Both the position numbers and the translations under genes were made by a program. A stretch of DNA of 64,000 bases, from contig CM077007.1 of NCBI GenBank assembly GCA_039090855.1, positions 14,495,515 through 14,559,514 on the forward strand, written 5' to 3'. Positions 11,032 to 21,928 of the stretch are shown in pieces (position 1 is the stretch's first letter; the number at the start of each line of letters is the position of its first letter). The notes beneath the pieces were generated by a model, which was given only the letters and a program-made list of their open reading frames with translations, searched no databases and was not told the DNA's origin. This DNA comes from Macrothele yani (Eukaryota; Arthropoda; Arachnida; Araneae; Macrothelidae).

Positions 11032-14000
11032 CATACCTGTCAACCTCTTGAGATGATTAACCTGTACACTAAACCCATAAAAACCTTACAAAGACTAAAA
11101 ACCCTTACGTGGAAAAAAAAAAAAATTACAAGCTCAACTGTTTTATGACAGCAACTGATACACATGTATTAATTATTTGCATATTTAATCTAAAGAGTGT
11201 TTTGTATTATAGTCAACACAAGCACGTTTTGCTTTCGTCAAAATGTCATCAGTGGATTTAAAGCCTATGCAGCAAGTGTCAGTGTTTATTTTACACTGTA
11301 AAAAGGAGGTTAGTGTATCTGCATTCAGGGACTTCCTACAATCTGTATGAATTTTCTTCATCATGGAGAAAGTTCTTTCACAGTCAGCATTACTGTGAGG
11401 AAAAGTAAGGAGACGCTGAATAAGCACTTTAAGATTTGAGAAGCGGATACCACCAGTAATGGTTATCAAACTTAAAATATCCAGCCAATAGCTACAAAAG
11501 CTCTTTTTCTGGCCATTGTCTGACAGTACAGGTACACAGTCACTAGAGATCAAACAATAGTCATCAAGCTCATCCTGTAGAGCTTCCTGATAAAGAAGTG
11601 GAGCAAAGGTATCTGCCAATCTACAAATATGCGTGTACTTCAGGCTGTCTTTAGTTGTTGGGTCCAGTACTTTCAGCACCTGATTTTCAAATGGAAATTT
11701 GTTCACTATCTTTTTTACTACCGCAACATAAAAGTTTCTCACATCTTCAAAGAATACCTTTTTGTCTGCACCATTAAATTCCATTTCTTCCATTAATGTT
11801 CTGTTTGAGAGGCCAACTGCTAGTGTGCTGTCATCATGCTGCACTTCACGATTATCAAACTTGATTTGCCTCAAATCAGCAATTTGTTTGACATGTTTCA
11901 TCTGCACAAATTTAAATAACCATAAACTTCCTGAGTAATCTGTCCATCTCCTCCATCATACCATCAATCTGTGATTCATCTGTTTGAAAAAGTCTATTAA
12001 ACTCATTTAAAAGTGGCAAAACAAAATGAAGAAAATGCATGGTCATCTGGGTCAGCGGTGATTCAAAGATCATAGATGTTTTTTACTCTACCAGGTTTTT
12101 CAACATCACTGTGGCTTTCAAAATAGGATGAAAGAGCTGCATACTGGTTGAGAACCCTGTCTACTACTTTGTGCAGTGATAGCCATCGGGTTTGGCAATG
12201 TTTCAGTAAGTTCAGGTCATCCACCTCAGTAAAAAGTTGGAAGTGCTTGTATGTCTTTCGTTGTTTAGAACTGTACTGAAAATAGTAGTAAATGTCAATC
12301 AGTAGGTCATCTATTGGTACAATCAGTTGCTTCACTCCAGCTTGTGCACACAAATTGGCCAGGTGGCAAATGCATCCAATACTGAAGACATCAGGATTTC
12401 TCTGCTTCACCCTGGTAAGTACAGAGTTTGCCTTCCCCACCATAACACTGCAATTGTCACTAGCAAAGCCAATGCAGTTACTCCAAGGGATATTCAGCCT
12501 AGTGAATGTTGTGTCAATGTCATTGAAAATGTCCTCACTGGTTCCACTACTACATACTGGCATGTCCAGCAATCTTGTTTTGGGTCCCAAACCATCTTCG
12601 AAAATTCTCACCATAATAGCTAATTTCTTATCAGTTTTCTTGTCATCTGATTCATCAATCATCAGTGAGAAGGTTGACTTCCTGCATAGATTGATAACTG
12701 GTTCTGTTGCAGATAAAGCTAAGCAGTTTTTAATAATAAGTGTTGTTTTGGTCCATTTTAAATGAAACTTCTTGGCAATGGCACTGTCAGGAAACATTTT
12801 AACTGCTAAGTCAGAAAAGTAGTGATCAGCTACAGAAGCAGGTAAATTGTGCAGGGCGATGAAATTGGCAAATAAAACTTCAGCCCTTGTAACATTATCT
12901 ACCTGCTTTGGCTGAGCAAGGAAAGTCTTGATAGATGCCTCCTTCTTCATTTAAAAAAATTTTTCATGCAATTTTGTCTTAAAGTGTTCTTTCTGATCAT
13001 ATAAGCCTGATGCTACAACTTTGTCTTTGCTGAAAATTTTACAAAAAGCATGGGTAGATCCTATCTTAGATGCATCAACAATGCCAAGGAATAGTTTAAT
13101 CCAATCAGCCTGAAACTTTCCATGACCTCAGTTTCTGTCTTCCAACTTACGTTTCTTTGAGTTCTCGGCCATTTGATAGGTGAAATATTCAAATTAAGCT
13201 GAGAAAAAATTATTTTGGCTTACCCAAATCCTATAACACTAGCTTTCCCCAAACGTTTAATTCCTGATGAATAATTCCTAATAAAAACTTGTAATTCCAG
13301 CGAAAAACATCTGCTGAATTAGCACAAAATTTACAAAAATATTGTGACCTTTTCACAACGAATCTGTCATGAGAATTTGTGATTATGGTTATGTTGAGAT
13401 AGCTTGCCGATGTTCAGTATAAAGCGAGAAAAGCGTTGGTTTTGATTGGTTGTAGGGATGGGCAAAAACTTCCATGCTTTTGAACATTAATGTTTACTAC
13501 CTATAATGGATGTTGGAGAGCCTGATAATTGAAAAAGCATCGAGGTTTCATGACCCGATATTTGAACAAACTGGTAAAAGAACCTTTTCTACAAAAAATA
13601 AACAAATTTCTTTTTGTTGCATTCTTATAAAGAGGAAGAAGTTCAATGCATCAACATTTCGGGAACGAGTAACCACCGGTTTCTCGCCGACGTGCCCATT
13701 CCTACTGTCAAGTCTCCGCCCCTGAGAGGGTGGGACAACACCTGTACTCTAGGCTCGAGGTCATCTCCTCGCGATATCCCTTGTTCTCAGCAGCTGTTAT
13801 TCTCACCTTCACCGATTCCCCTACACACAACTGTGACCGGTGTTCTTGAGACCCCCACAACAATCTTACTGCCACATCAAACCGTAAGGATGCGCATCTT
13901 TCACCAATATTTTTGCTGATTCTGTTTTGTTTTGTTTTTCTCTCACGACATTTCTCAATCAGGGATGATTTGGTGAATATTTAGCCCGAACCACGGAATA

Positions 14001-14172
14001 AATATAAAACGTTTGGTATTATATCTGAAAAAAAATAAAATAATTCACAGATTAAAACTTTTCTTTCAGGGATAAAAAAAAAACCATACAAAATGTTTAT
14101 ACTGCTGTACACAAGCAAAAGCGTAAAAAAAACATACAAAATACAAGTAAACTGTACAAGTTGACAGGTATG
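11032..14172 (-). mobile_element. hAT-type element, 3.1 kb, with CATACCTGTCAAC ends
   Basis: The left end reads CATACCTGTCAACCT and the right end, reverse complemented, CATACCTGTCAACTT. The flanks share a direct 6-bp repeat, TCAGTA (11026-11031 and 14173-14178). The interior holds one transposase gene on the minus strand. On its 5' side lies about 1 kb of non-coding sequence (13173-14172), including a GC-richer block at 13680-13890. The 6-bp flanking repeat is shorter than the usual 8 bp of hAT, and the same size flanks the copy at 35177-38175. Confidence 0.7.
11185..13172 (-). pseudogene. hAT transposase with degenerate BED finger, two stops and two frameshifts
   Basis: Reading from the ATG at 13172, the N-terminus begins MAENSKKRKLEDRN, then a stop. 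A degenerate BED finger follows, HAFCKIFSKD with a later HFKTKLH: the second Cys is Phe. After a second in-frame stop comes the main ORF (12950-12066). Its conserved blocks are PASVADHYFSDLAVKMFPDS, FSLMIDESDDKKTDK (first catalytic Asp), IGFASDNCSVMVGK (second Asp region) and LLKHCQTRWLSLHKVVDRVL. A frameshift at about 12063 leads to LTQMTMHFLHFVLPLLNEFN. A second one, at about 11913, leads to the last ORF (11907-11185). That ORF ends in the hAT dimerisation block LLTFPHSNADCERTFSMMKK. The protein is nearly full length, so decay is moderate. Nothing suggests domestication. Confidence 0.88.
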
Positions 14173-14178
14173 TCAGTA

Positions 14179-14862
14179 AAGAATCTACAACACAATACCA
14201 AATGGATTTTGCACTAATCTTCACTCAGGATCAAACAAGATGACTACTGGGAAACAGTACATAAGCTCTTCAACAAGTATATCTGTATGAGATATAGTTT
14301 GCATATGAAATTCATATATATTAGACTTAGGCGCCACAGGGTACAAATGGCAAACACATTTTATGTGAATTTTAGGAAAAACTAGAGGAAAAGTGGTCAG
14401 ATTAGAGGTCAATCTCCACCTGAACTGTTTAAATTTCTTCCAATTACAGATGTCAAATTTGACAGTGTACATAGGAAAAATATATACATTTCCTACAATT
14501 TTTGGAAAAATTGACAAGGATCTGGGCAAAAGAGCTCACAGTTAATTACTACTTTAGATTGTGAAATTTCCCTTAAATATGATATGTTGGGTATGTTAAG
14601 TTTTATGGTACTTTACAGTAAAAAATGACATACAATTTATGCTAGTTTTCCAAAACTTGGCAAACAACTTAGAGGGAACTAAGTCACCAAGTTAAAAAAA
14701 TTTATTTACTGGAATTTGAAAGGAATATAAGAGTAAACGTATATTTGTACATAAAAGTAAAAATTAAATGAATGCTGTATACAATGTTTGCACTAATCAG
14801 AAACAACACAAAGATTGGTATAAATCTTTTCTTTTACTTTTAAGCATTGTTTATGTTATCAT
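14179..14862. other. AT-rich spacer, nothing recognised
   Basis: The minus-strand open frame at 14221-14529 has no family features. I saw no repeat boundary. Confidence 0.35.
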
Positions 14863-15546
14863 GAGTCATCCAAATGAAACATAAGACTCGGACAGATGGG
14901 TGGTGGTGCTGTAGCACCCGCTGAAGCGATAATGGCACTACAAGTAACACACATAAAAGAGGAATGCAGCGTGCAAAGCATTTATAGTTGGTGCGATGTG
15001 CTTGATGTGAGTAATATCAAAGTAATATAAATGACCTATCTCATGGATACCTCCAAATGGGCAGTGTGAGCCATGACCCAATGTTTGACAAGAGAGGGAA
15101 GCAAACTGCAAGAAATCTTATGACGCATGCATGCTTTGCACACAGTATGGTCTTGAAATGGTGCAAAGAATTTCAGAGTGAACGTGAAAGCACTATGGAT
15201 CTGCCAAGTACATGCCACCATCATACAGGACACAATCACAGCAGAGAGCATACTGGTAAAAGTTACTTACAGAATAACAGTTAGCAGCTACAATAGGCAT
15301 CAGCAGGAGCTCCATTGACACAAGCCTCCACCAAGAACTGGGGTATTCGAAAGTGTGTGCGCAATGGATTCCAAAGCACCTGACAGAAGATTCATAAACT
15401 TAATGACTGATAAGACACCTGCCTAAATGTTAGGGGAGCTGATTTCTAGCACTTTAGCACCCGTGTTCCTGTGTACATATTCTTATGCTGGAATAAAGTA
15501 CACTTAACTCCAACAGCTAGTCTATGTTTCATTTGAACGACCCTTA
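14863..15546 (+). mobile_element. Internally deleted mariner-like element
   Basis: The ends are imperfect inverted repeats sharing CAAATGAAACATA (left at 14871-14883, right at about 15522-15534 reversed). Inside, the plus strand encodes pieces of the mariner N-terminal DNA-binding region: MTHACFAHSMVLKWCKEFQS at about 15120-15180, and in another frame HQELGYSKVCAQWIPKHLTE at about 15330-15390. The sequence then jumps to the 3' end, so the whole catalytic core is missing. At about 680 bp it is a non-autonomous deletion derivative. Confidence 0.65.
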
Positions 15547-15558
15547 TAATTATACCTA

Positions 15559-16905
15559 CACTGCTGGCCACCCAAAATGCAACACCACGAAGGACACGAG
15601 ATAGCAAAGCCAGATTTACTGGACACATAACAACAAATACAAAGATGAAACGATTGAGCTTACAGGCCCGTGCGACTTGCGGAACACGCAGACATCAATA
15701 GTTTGTGTGGCCCCCATGGCTGGCAATAACGGCCGCTATACGCTGCGGAATCGAATGAAAGAGGCTTTGGATGTGGGCTTGGGGTATGTTGGCCCAGGCT
15801 GCTTCTACACGTTGCAACAGTTCATCAGGCGTAGCCGCGGGTGGTGCTTGCCGGGCCACCCCAGCAGTGACACCTGGTGGGCCGCGAAGAATTGTTCCAC
15901 GATGCGTGCCACGTGCGGGCGCACATTGTCCTGTTGAAACGTGGCCACTGGCAGGTCCTGCAGGTAAGGGAGGACTACAGGCACCAAAATGTCGGAGATG
16001 TAGCGGTGGCTGTTGAGTGTACTGGCGATGCGTACCAGAGGGGTGCGGGTGTCACATCCAATTGAGCCCCAAACCATAATGCCAGGCGACAGACCGGTAT
16101 GGCGACGCATAATGCAGGCGTCATACAGTCTCTCGCCGCGGTGCCGCCACATGCAGACCCAACCATCGTGGTGTTGCAGGCAGAAGCGGGATTCGTCGGA
16201 GGAGACAATGTCGTGCCATTCCGTAGTCCAGGTGCAGTGTTAAACGACCCACTGCCGCCACACTCGTCAGTGTAACGTCAACGGTAATCGGAGCAATGGC
16301 CGCCGTGCCACATGTCCCCCGGGGGCTCCTGCAGACGACGTCGAACGGTACGTGCTGACACAGGTTGTTGCGCAACACACCCTAATTCCTGCACTAACGT
16401 TTGTGATGTGGCAGTGCGAGCTGTCAATGCCCACCGTACAACATGCCGGCCCTCTCATTCGGTGGTGTGCCGCGGCTGTGGCAATCACTCACGTCGGTCC
16501 TTCCGTCCCTCCTGCACCCACCGAATCCATACTCGCCTCACTGTGGCTGGATGTCGTCCCACATGGGTGCCGATGTCTCCGTACGATAAACTGTTGTCGC
16601 GATAAGCCACTATTCGTCCTCTGTCAAACTCCTAAACATGCTGGAATGACTGCCGTATTCTGTGACGAGGCATCAGGAAGCTTCCCACGCACAGGTCCGG
16701 CAGCACAACACACTTCCACTACTTACACCCCGCCATCTGTGCACCCTTCTTATAGTGCTTCTCGGTGGCATGCCAGGCGGACATGATTTGCATATACCCT
16801 GCAATGCTAATCGTTTGCATGTCCTCTCGCGGGCAACGCATGCTGCGAATTTCAGGCCAATTGGATGCTTCCTTCTTGGTGTTGCATTTTGGGTGGCCAG
16901 CAGTG
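15559..16905 (-). mobile_element. Tc1-type transposon with nearly identical 36-bp inverted repeats
   Basis: The left end CACTGCTGGCCACCC is matched by the reverse complement of the right end over 36 bp with a single mismatch (base 30). TA dinucleotides flank both sides (15557-15558 and 16906-16907). The element is 1347 bp and much richer in GC than its surroundings. The good ends suggest a recent arrival, but the gene inside is broken. Confidence 0.88.
15695..16640 (-). pseudogene. Tc1-like transposase lacking the block around the catalytic Glu
   Basis: On the minus strand the DNA-binding part begins FDRGRIVAYRDNSLSYGDIG and continues HVGRHPATVRRVWIRWVQEG (about 16630-16510). Two in-frame stops follow in the next 40 codons. 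The first catalytic Asp lies in VSSDESRFCLQHHDG (about 16200) and the second in VATFQQDNVRPHVARI (about 15945). After HQVSLLGWP the sequence jumps, with a frame change, to APPAATPDELLQRVEAAW (about 15830-15770). It ends PQRIAAVIASHGGHTNY at 15695. The expected SPDLSPIE block with the catalytic Glu is absent: a deletion of roughly 60 bp. The element is therefore dead although its ends look young. Confidence 0.85.
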
Positions 16906-16907
16906 TA

Positions 16908-17245
16908 GATAGAAAAACAGAAAATTTAGAAGTACAATTTGCTATGAATAATGATCCTTATGATTATGCACATATCATTTTTTAACCTTTTAAAATGGGG
17001 GAAGGTGGGTTGAATTTCAAGCATACTGAATTTTACACCCAAAAATGACCACTTTTTTGCCACTCCCACCATGGCATTATATTTTTCAACAAATTCTTTC
17101 ACACCTCCTCAGTTTTGGGAGCTATTAATCTAGACGGAAGCCGGATGCTGTTCCTTATCATCTTGTGTGCCTATTATATGACACCATACCAAATTTTGAT
17201 TGACGAAATGATTGTATTTACTCAACAGAAAAGCCTGAAAAAATA
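16908..17245. other. Spacer, nothing recognised
   Basis: This is short AT-rich sequence between two transposons with no coding features. Confidence 0.35.
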
Positions 17246-17409
17246 CACCAGGGTAAGTCAAAAGATCGTCCTGTTTTGAGCTACACATAATGCTGGGCAT
17301 CCATTCCTGTACAAAACGCGTGCCAGCATTGACTGGGTACTGCGACGATGTGGAACACACAAGATGATGGTGTGCATTTGGCATGAGCCAAATTGCATTA
17401 TTAGGTGAG

Positions 17410-18560
17410 CAGAGGATGAAGGTCAATAAACACGACATTCTAGTGCTCCTACGCTATTATTTGAAAAAAAAAAAAAGGGGGGGGGGTAAGTACTGCACAG
17501 CAGTAGCAAGAGAAATTTGTGCAGTTGAAGGTGAAAAAACAGTGGACAGCAGTACCACAAGAAAATGGTTCTGGTGTTTCAATGCTGGGAATACCAGTCT
17601 CGAAGGCAAGCAGAGGTCAGGACACCCAACGACCACAAGCACTGACAGCTTGGTCAAAACTATCACAACAAACACCAGTACTAGTACATGATAATTGGCA
17701 GCTGATGTGGGATCTTCCCAATCCACTATTGTCTGCCACTTGCACCAGCTTGGTTTCTCTTCTAAGCACCATCAAATGATTCCCCATGCATTGACACCCC
17801 AGCAGGAGGAACAACAATCTGTTGCATGTTGCTGTTAAATCCACAGGATGGTAGATTTTGGGTGTCATGTCATCACAGGTGATGAAAAGTGGATATTCCT
17901 ACATCATTCTACACCACTGGCTGAGACCATACCTATGGTGTAAAGAGGTTTGAAAGGAAAGTCATGATAGTTACATTAGACAGATTATGGGAATTACTTA
18001 GGAATAAGGATGTTAATTCTTAGCGTCAAGTTACTACCCGAAAATTTGACGCTAAGAATTCACATCCTTATTCCTAAGCAATTCTCATAATCTGTCTAAT
18101 GTAACTATCATTGATCATCTAGGAAAACCATGACTTCATTTATTACTAAGGAAAGTCATTTTGTGCATTTGATGGAATTTGAGAGTTCTGTGCATCGGAA
18201 CCTCTATACCAAAGCACTGCAGCAGGTCTGTGATGCTCTGTGCCAACGCTGCCCCCTCATCAATAGGAAGTGGGCATTGCTGCAAGTGGATGATGTCCCA
18301 AATCACACTACCAGAGTAGTCTGCTGAAAACTATAGGAATTGGAAGGGGTTCAGATCCTATCCCATTCTCCATACAGTCTGGGCCTTTGCCCCATCCAAC
18401 TACCAGTTGTTTCGCTCCGTGGGCCATTTCCTGCAATGGTGGATGTGGAATCTGGCATCAGAGTTTCTGTCCTTGAAACCTGCCAAGTGGTACAGATGTG
18501 GGATTGTAGCTCTGATTGAACTTTTGCAAAGGACTGTAGAAAAAGCAAACTGCCTATATT
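17410..18560 (+). pseudogene. Mariner transposase, interrupted and frameshifted
   Basis: The N-terminal DNA-binding part is open at 17383-17691: VAREICAVEGEKTVDSSTTR, then RKWFWCFNAGNTSLEGKQRS. The first catalytic Asp lies in VITGDEKWIF (about 17875-17900). After the hairpin insertion the gene resumes at about 18130 and gives WALLQVDDVPNHTTRVV (about 18275), the second catalytic Asp region. The last segment, SHSPYSLGLCPIQLP (about 18360), replaces the usual SPDLAPSDYH, so the third acidic residue is lost. A poly(A)/poly(G) tract at 17462-17487 is probably an error-prone or slipped region inside the gene. It is not functional. Confidence 0.75.
17964..18111. repeat. Palindromic hairpin element inside the mariner gene
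   Basis: Two 66-bp arms (17964-18029 and 18046-18111) are reverse complements with three mismatches, separated by a 16-bp loop. The arms start ATGATAGTTACATTAGAC. The palindrome splits the mariner transposase between its first and second catalytic Asp. It may be a short fold-back transposon, but I see no clear target duplication. Confidence 0.8.
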
Positions 18561-18645
18561 TTGTGGAATGAAGTGAACATGTATGGGTTTTTTGCATCAC
18601 TAATTAACTGCAAACGAGATGAACATTTGATTCACCAGGGTGCAC

Positions 18646-19225
18646 ATACACACATGCATATGACATACACACAAAATACTTAGTGGTAGAAAAAAGTACC
18701 TTAATAAGGGTCGTCCCAGAAGAGTGAAGTCACTGCTCCCAACTAATAAAACCTGCATGAAAATCATTCAAGGTCAGTGTGAGTCGAAGAAGTAAAAGTT
18801 CCACTACAACATGAAAATCAGTTTTACTAGCAAAACAGTCAAAGAATAAAGAACAAACTCTTTCAGAAAATGTGCATGTCAAAAATCACAACCTCCTTAA
18901 CAACATGGGTTTTCTAAATTATTAAATAGTTTGATGATCCTCTTTATTTTGTTTTGATAGGCAAAAAATGGCTAACTTCTAAAACATCCATGTTAAAAAA
19001 AATGTTAAAAATGAAACATTGCTTTGCATTTTATGTTAATAATGCAAATGGCTACAGTACATAATAGACAATCAATGTGGGTTATTTTTCCACAGATTAA
19101 AGACAAAAGATATCTCATCTTTTGAGAAAGCAGTCAGCTTTGCTGACATTTTCAAAATTGTCGTTCCAGCCAGACAAAGACACCCAAAATAAGCCCTTTA
19201 TCAAACTCTAAAAGATCCTTTGTTG
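18646..19225. other. AT-rich spacer, nothing recognised
   Basis: I saw no gene or bounded repeat in this stretch. Confidence 0.3.
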
Positions 19226-19302
19226 TGATCCAGGCAACTATTTAAGACTGCTGTTCATCAACGTTACTGATGAACAGCAGTCTTAAATAGTTACCTAGAT
19301 CA
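19226..19302. repeat. 35-bp arm hairpin
   Basis: Arms 19226-19260 and 19268-19302 are reverse complements with two mismatches around a 7-bp loop (ACGTTAC). The strong stem contains AAGACTGCTGTTCATCA. It could be a snap-back duplication or a small fold-back element. Confidence 0.75.
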
Positions 19303-20054
19303 CGCGGTAATGCATATGACCATGTATTTTGCAATATACACTGCATAAGTGGTGCTTACATATATCTGCATAAAGATTTTTATTTCAGAGCCTAGTTTGT
19401 GTATTTGTTTAATTAAGCTTCCCTATTATCCTTCTCTTCTTGTATAAGGTTTTTCTAGGCTTAGAATAATTCTATGGGAGGGTTAGTATTACAGTTGCAG
19501 GTCTTTGTCTTTTTTTCAGTAATGACAGATTCAGCTAATAGGTATTTGTTTTTGAGTTAGGTGGGAACAGTCTAATTCTATACTTTTCCACTCTGGAAAA
19601 GCATTGTTATTTAAGCAGTGTTGAATCATGGATGTTCAAATCCTTATTTTGCTCTCATCTTTCAAGTGTTCATTTAGTACTTCCTATGTACTAATAGTTC
19701 ATTCCATTCCAGTTGATTTTTTTTTATTGGGATTTTATATAAACTTGTTTTATTTAAAACTGTGTTTTATATTTATCCTTCAGGTAACATTCTTAAAGTG
19801 CTCTGTACAGTTTTTGCTACAGATAAATTTAACTTTTTGCATTTTCTTTTCTAAAATTTCAATAATAAGATTAATATATGGTATTCTTTCACAATATTGA
19901 AATTGATTATTACGTTTTACTTGAAGGTTGCATACAGTTTCTGTTGAATAGCTGTATGAAATCTAGGATTAGCCTGCAGATGGCAGCAGAGCAAATGATG
20001 TAAGAGCTCCGTCTGTGCAGAGAAAAAAAAATATTATACCAATAGAGACCATGG
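19303..20054. other. AT-rich intron sequence, nothing recognised
   Basis: The open frame at 19628-19900 is a T-rich hydrophobic translation. I found no support for a gene. Confidence 0.3.
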
Positions 20055-20369
20055 ACCAATAGAAACCCAATACACAAACAGGCTGCAATGCATGGGTCTT
20101 TCTCCACAGCTCACCACATTAGAAGAGAATCAGCTCCACTTCCAGAGATGTCCCACTGATGAGGACTAGTCTGACAACAGAAATGCATCTGGGTGATGAT
20201 GTACTTTTCAGACCAATAGAACCCCAACACACAACAGGCTGCAATGCATGGGTCTTCCTCCACAGCTCACCACATTAAAAGAGAATCGGCTCCACTTCCA
20301 GAGATATCCTGCTGATGAGGACTAGTCTGACATAACAGAAATGCATCTGGGTGATGATGAACTTTTCAG
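20055..20369. repeat. Tandem duplication, two units of about 157 bp
   Basis: Unit 1 (20055-20211) and unit 2 (20212-20369) both start ACCAATAGAA and end ACTTTTCAG. They match throughout with scattered substitutions and small indels, including the shared CAGGCTGCAATGCATGGGTC. The divergence shows an old local duplication. Confidence 0.8.
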
Positions 20370-20584
20370 GTACAAGCAGTGTGTGTATAATCAACATGTG
20401 AAGATTTCCGGTTACAAAGGAAATATTGCAGACATTCTCCCCATCAAGATAGCAACAAGTTACTAAATGAAACATTGAAAACGGTTTTATTTCTTTCCAC
20501 TGGCCTTCTTTTAAGGTGGACGTCTAGTGATTTTGTTTCCTATACTACCAATGGGCAAACTTCTGTACACATTTTCTTTATAAT

Positions 20585-20878
20585 TAATGCGTTCCCAAGG
20601 ATGAAAATTTGAACATCGATTAAAATAACTTCATATTATAACTTGGAATACTTAATATTTTCTAAAATATAACCATAATTATATTAAAATCAATAACTTT
20701 TCCTTTGGTGGCGTCGAGATCAGAAAAAAGATGGTGTTACCTGTACATTGATGACGTCAGTAGACAAACAAATGTTGGATTGCTTAATTATGGTTGTTTT
20801 AGAAAATATTAAGTATTCCAAGTTAGAATATGAAGTTATTTTAATCGATGTCGAAATTTTTGTCCTTGGGAATGCATT
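20585..20878. repeat. Inverted repeat element with about 100-bp arms (MITE-like)
   Basis: The left arm (about 20585-20685) begins AATGCGTTCCCAAGGA. The right arm (about 20783-20878) reverse complemented begins AATGCATTCCCAAGGA. They stay aligned through AATAACTTCATATT and ACTTGGAATACTTAATATTT. About 95 bp of unrelated sequence lies between the arms. The form suggests a small inverted-repeat transposon. Confidence 0.7.
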
Positions 20879-21870
20879 AGGGTCATTCCACGCCAAGTCA
20901 CCTGGTGCCACGTGCTGTCACATCACAGATTTTTTTTCAAAAATTTTTTATGAAGATAACCTCAAATTAATTTTTCAGATTTTTTGATCCAAAATTGGAC
21001 TTAGGAGAAATTTTTGAAATTTTCAATTTTCACTCTATTTAGGCCTTCTCACTTTCTCCGTCACTTAAGAAAAATCCTTCTGTTTCACTTATTTTTCAAC
21101 CGATTGGGTTTATTTTGGTGTCAAATTAGCGCTATTTATTTGCTCTATCAAAATAAGGTATAAAAGTGGTACTAATGCTAGAAAAAAATGTCACTGAGCT
21201 TTTCAAAGTGGATTTTAATGACTTGAATTATTACCTTGGTGCGTTCGGTAAGCCATAGCTTACAAACCACAACTAACACAAGTATCATATTTTTTATAGA
21301 ATGAGCTATCCATATAATTTTTATGGTTCAAAAATAAAAAGGGTGTTTTTTGTTGCTATCAAATAAAATTTTTATTTGTTTTGTGAAAATTTTACTTCAA
21401 AATCAACGTTTTGGAAATTGAAACTCAAACTTATTGAAACTCAAACAAACACACATTTGTGAGAATAGTTAAAATAATACCCTCTTATGTTACAATGTCA
21501 TCTAATGTTATTTTCACATTATTTCACTTTTTATGTGGTTATCAAATATCTGTTTTTATTTTTTTGTATTTAATTAAAAATAAATACATATCTTGAAAAC
21601 CTTGTTGACATAATTTTTTTGTAAAAGATTTCTGATATGGTCATAGCAGTCTGATGTCCATTGTATGCAACATGATCTTTCTAATGGGGAAGAGTAATAT
21701 CTAATCGTAGTGCCACAGAGATTTCATATTATACTAATAGTAATCTAATTTTGTTGCTGTCTTGGATTGTTGACTTTACTTAGGGAGCTCGGGTCTAAGT
21801 CAGGTCTCTATGAGGCCCTTTCCTGGAGCTTCCTTGCTGTTGTCATCAAAATAGATAAATAACAATGCAA
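20879..21870 (+). repeat. Terminal fragment of the GGTCATTCC-type DNA transposon family
   Basis: The sequence starts GGGTCATTCCACGCCAAGTC at 20882. The right end of the large element at 38441-49443 (reverse complemented: GGGTCATTCCATGTCAGATC) and the sequence at 60499 (GGTCATTCCATATGAATTCA) begin similarly. The following kilobase is AT-rich, non-coding and reaches almost to the MRPL21 exon. The right boundary is not visible. The family assignment rests only on the terminal motif. Confidence 0.4.
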
Positions 21871-21928
21871 CAATAAATCATGAATCTATAACAGCAGAAA
21901 TAATAAATGAAATGAAATTTGTACTTAC

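Larger units (their letters stand above)
17246..18645 (+). mobile_element. Mariner-type transposon with degenerate ends, carrying a hairpin insertion
   Basis: The left end reads AGGGTAAGTCAAAAGATC. The reverse complement of the right end (about 18645 inward) is TGGTGAATCAAATGTTC, giving about 18 matches in 26 bases. Both ends lie next to TA. The transposase gene reads on the plus strand and is interrupted at 17964-18111 by a palindromic insertion. Confidence 0.6.

Noticed and set aside
12292..12765. Plus-strand open frame of about 157 codons
   Set aside because: It is the antisense shadow of the hAT transposase, which has conserved motifs in the opposite strand.
14221..14529. Minus-strand open frame of about 102 codons
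   Set aside because: No motif, no splice or start context, and composition like the surrounding AT-rich sequence.
15771..16985. Several plus-strand open frames in a GC-rich stretch
   Set aside because: They lie opposite the Tc1-like transposase gene, whose minus-strand frames carry the recognisable motifs.
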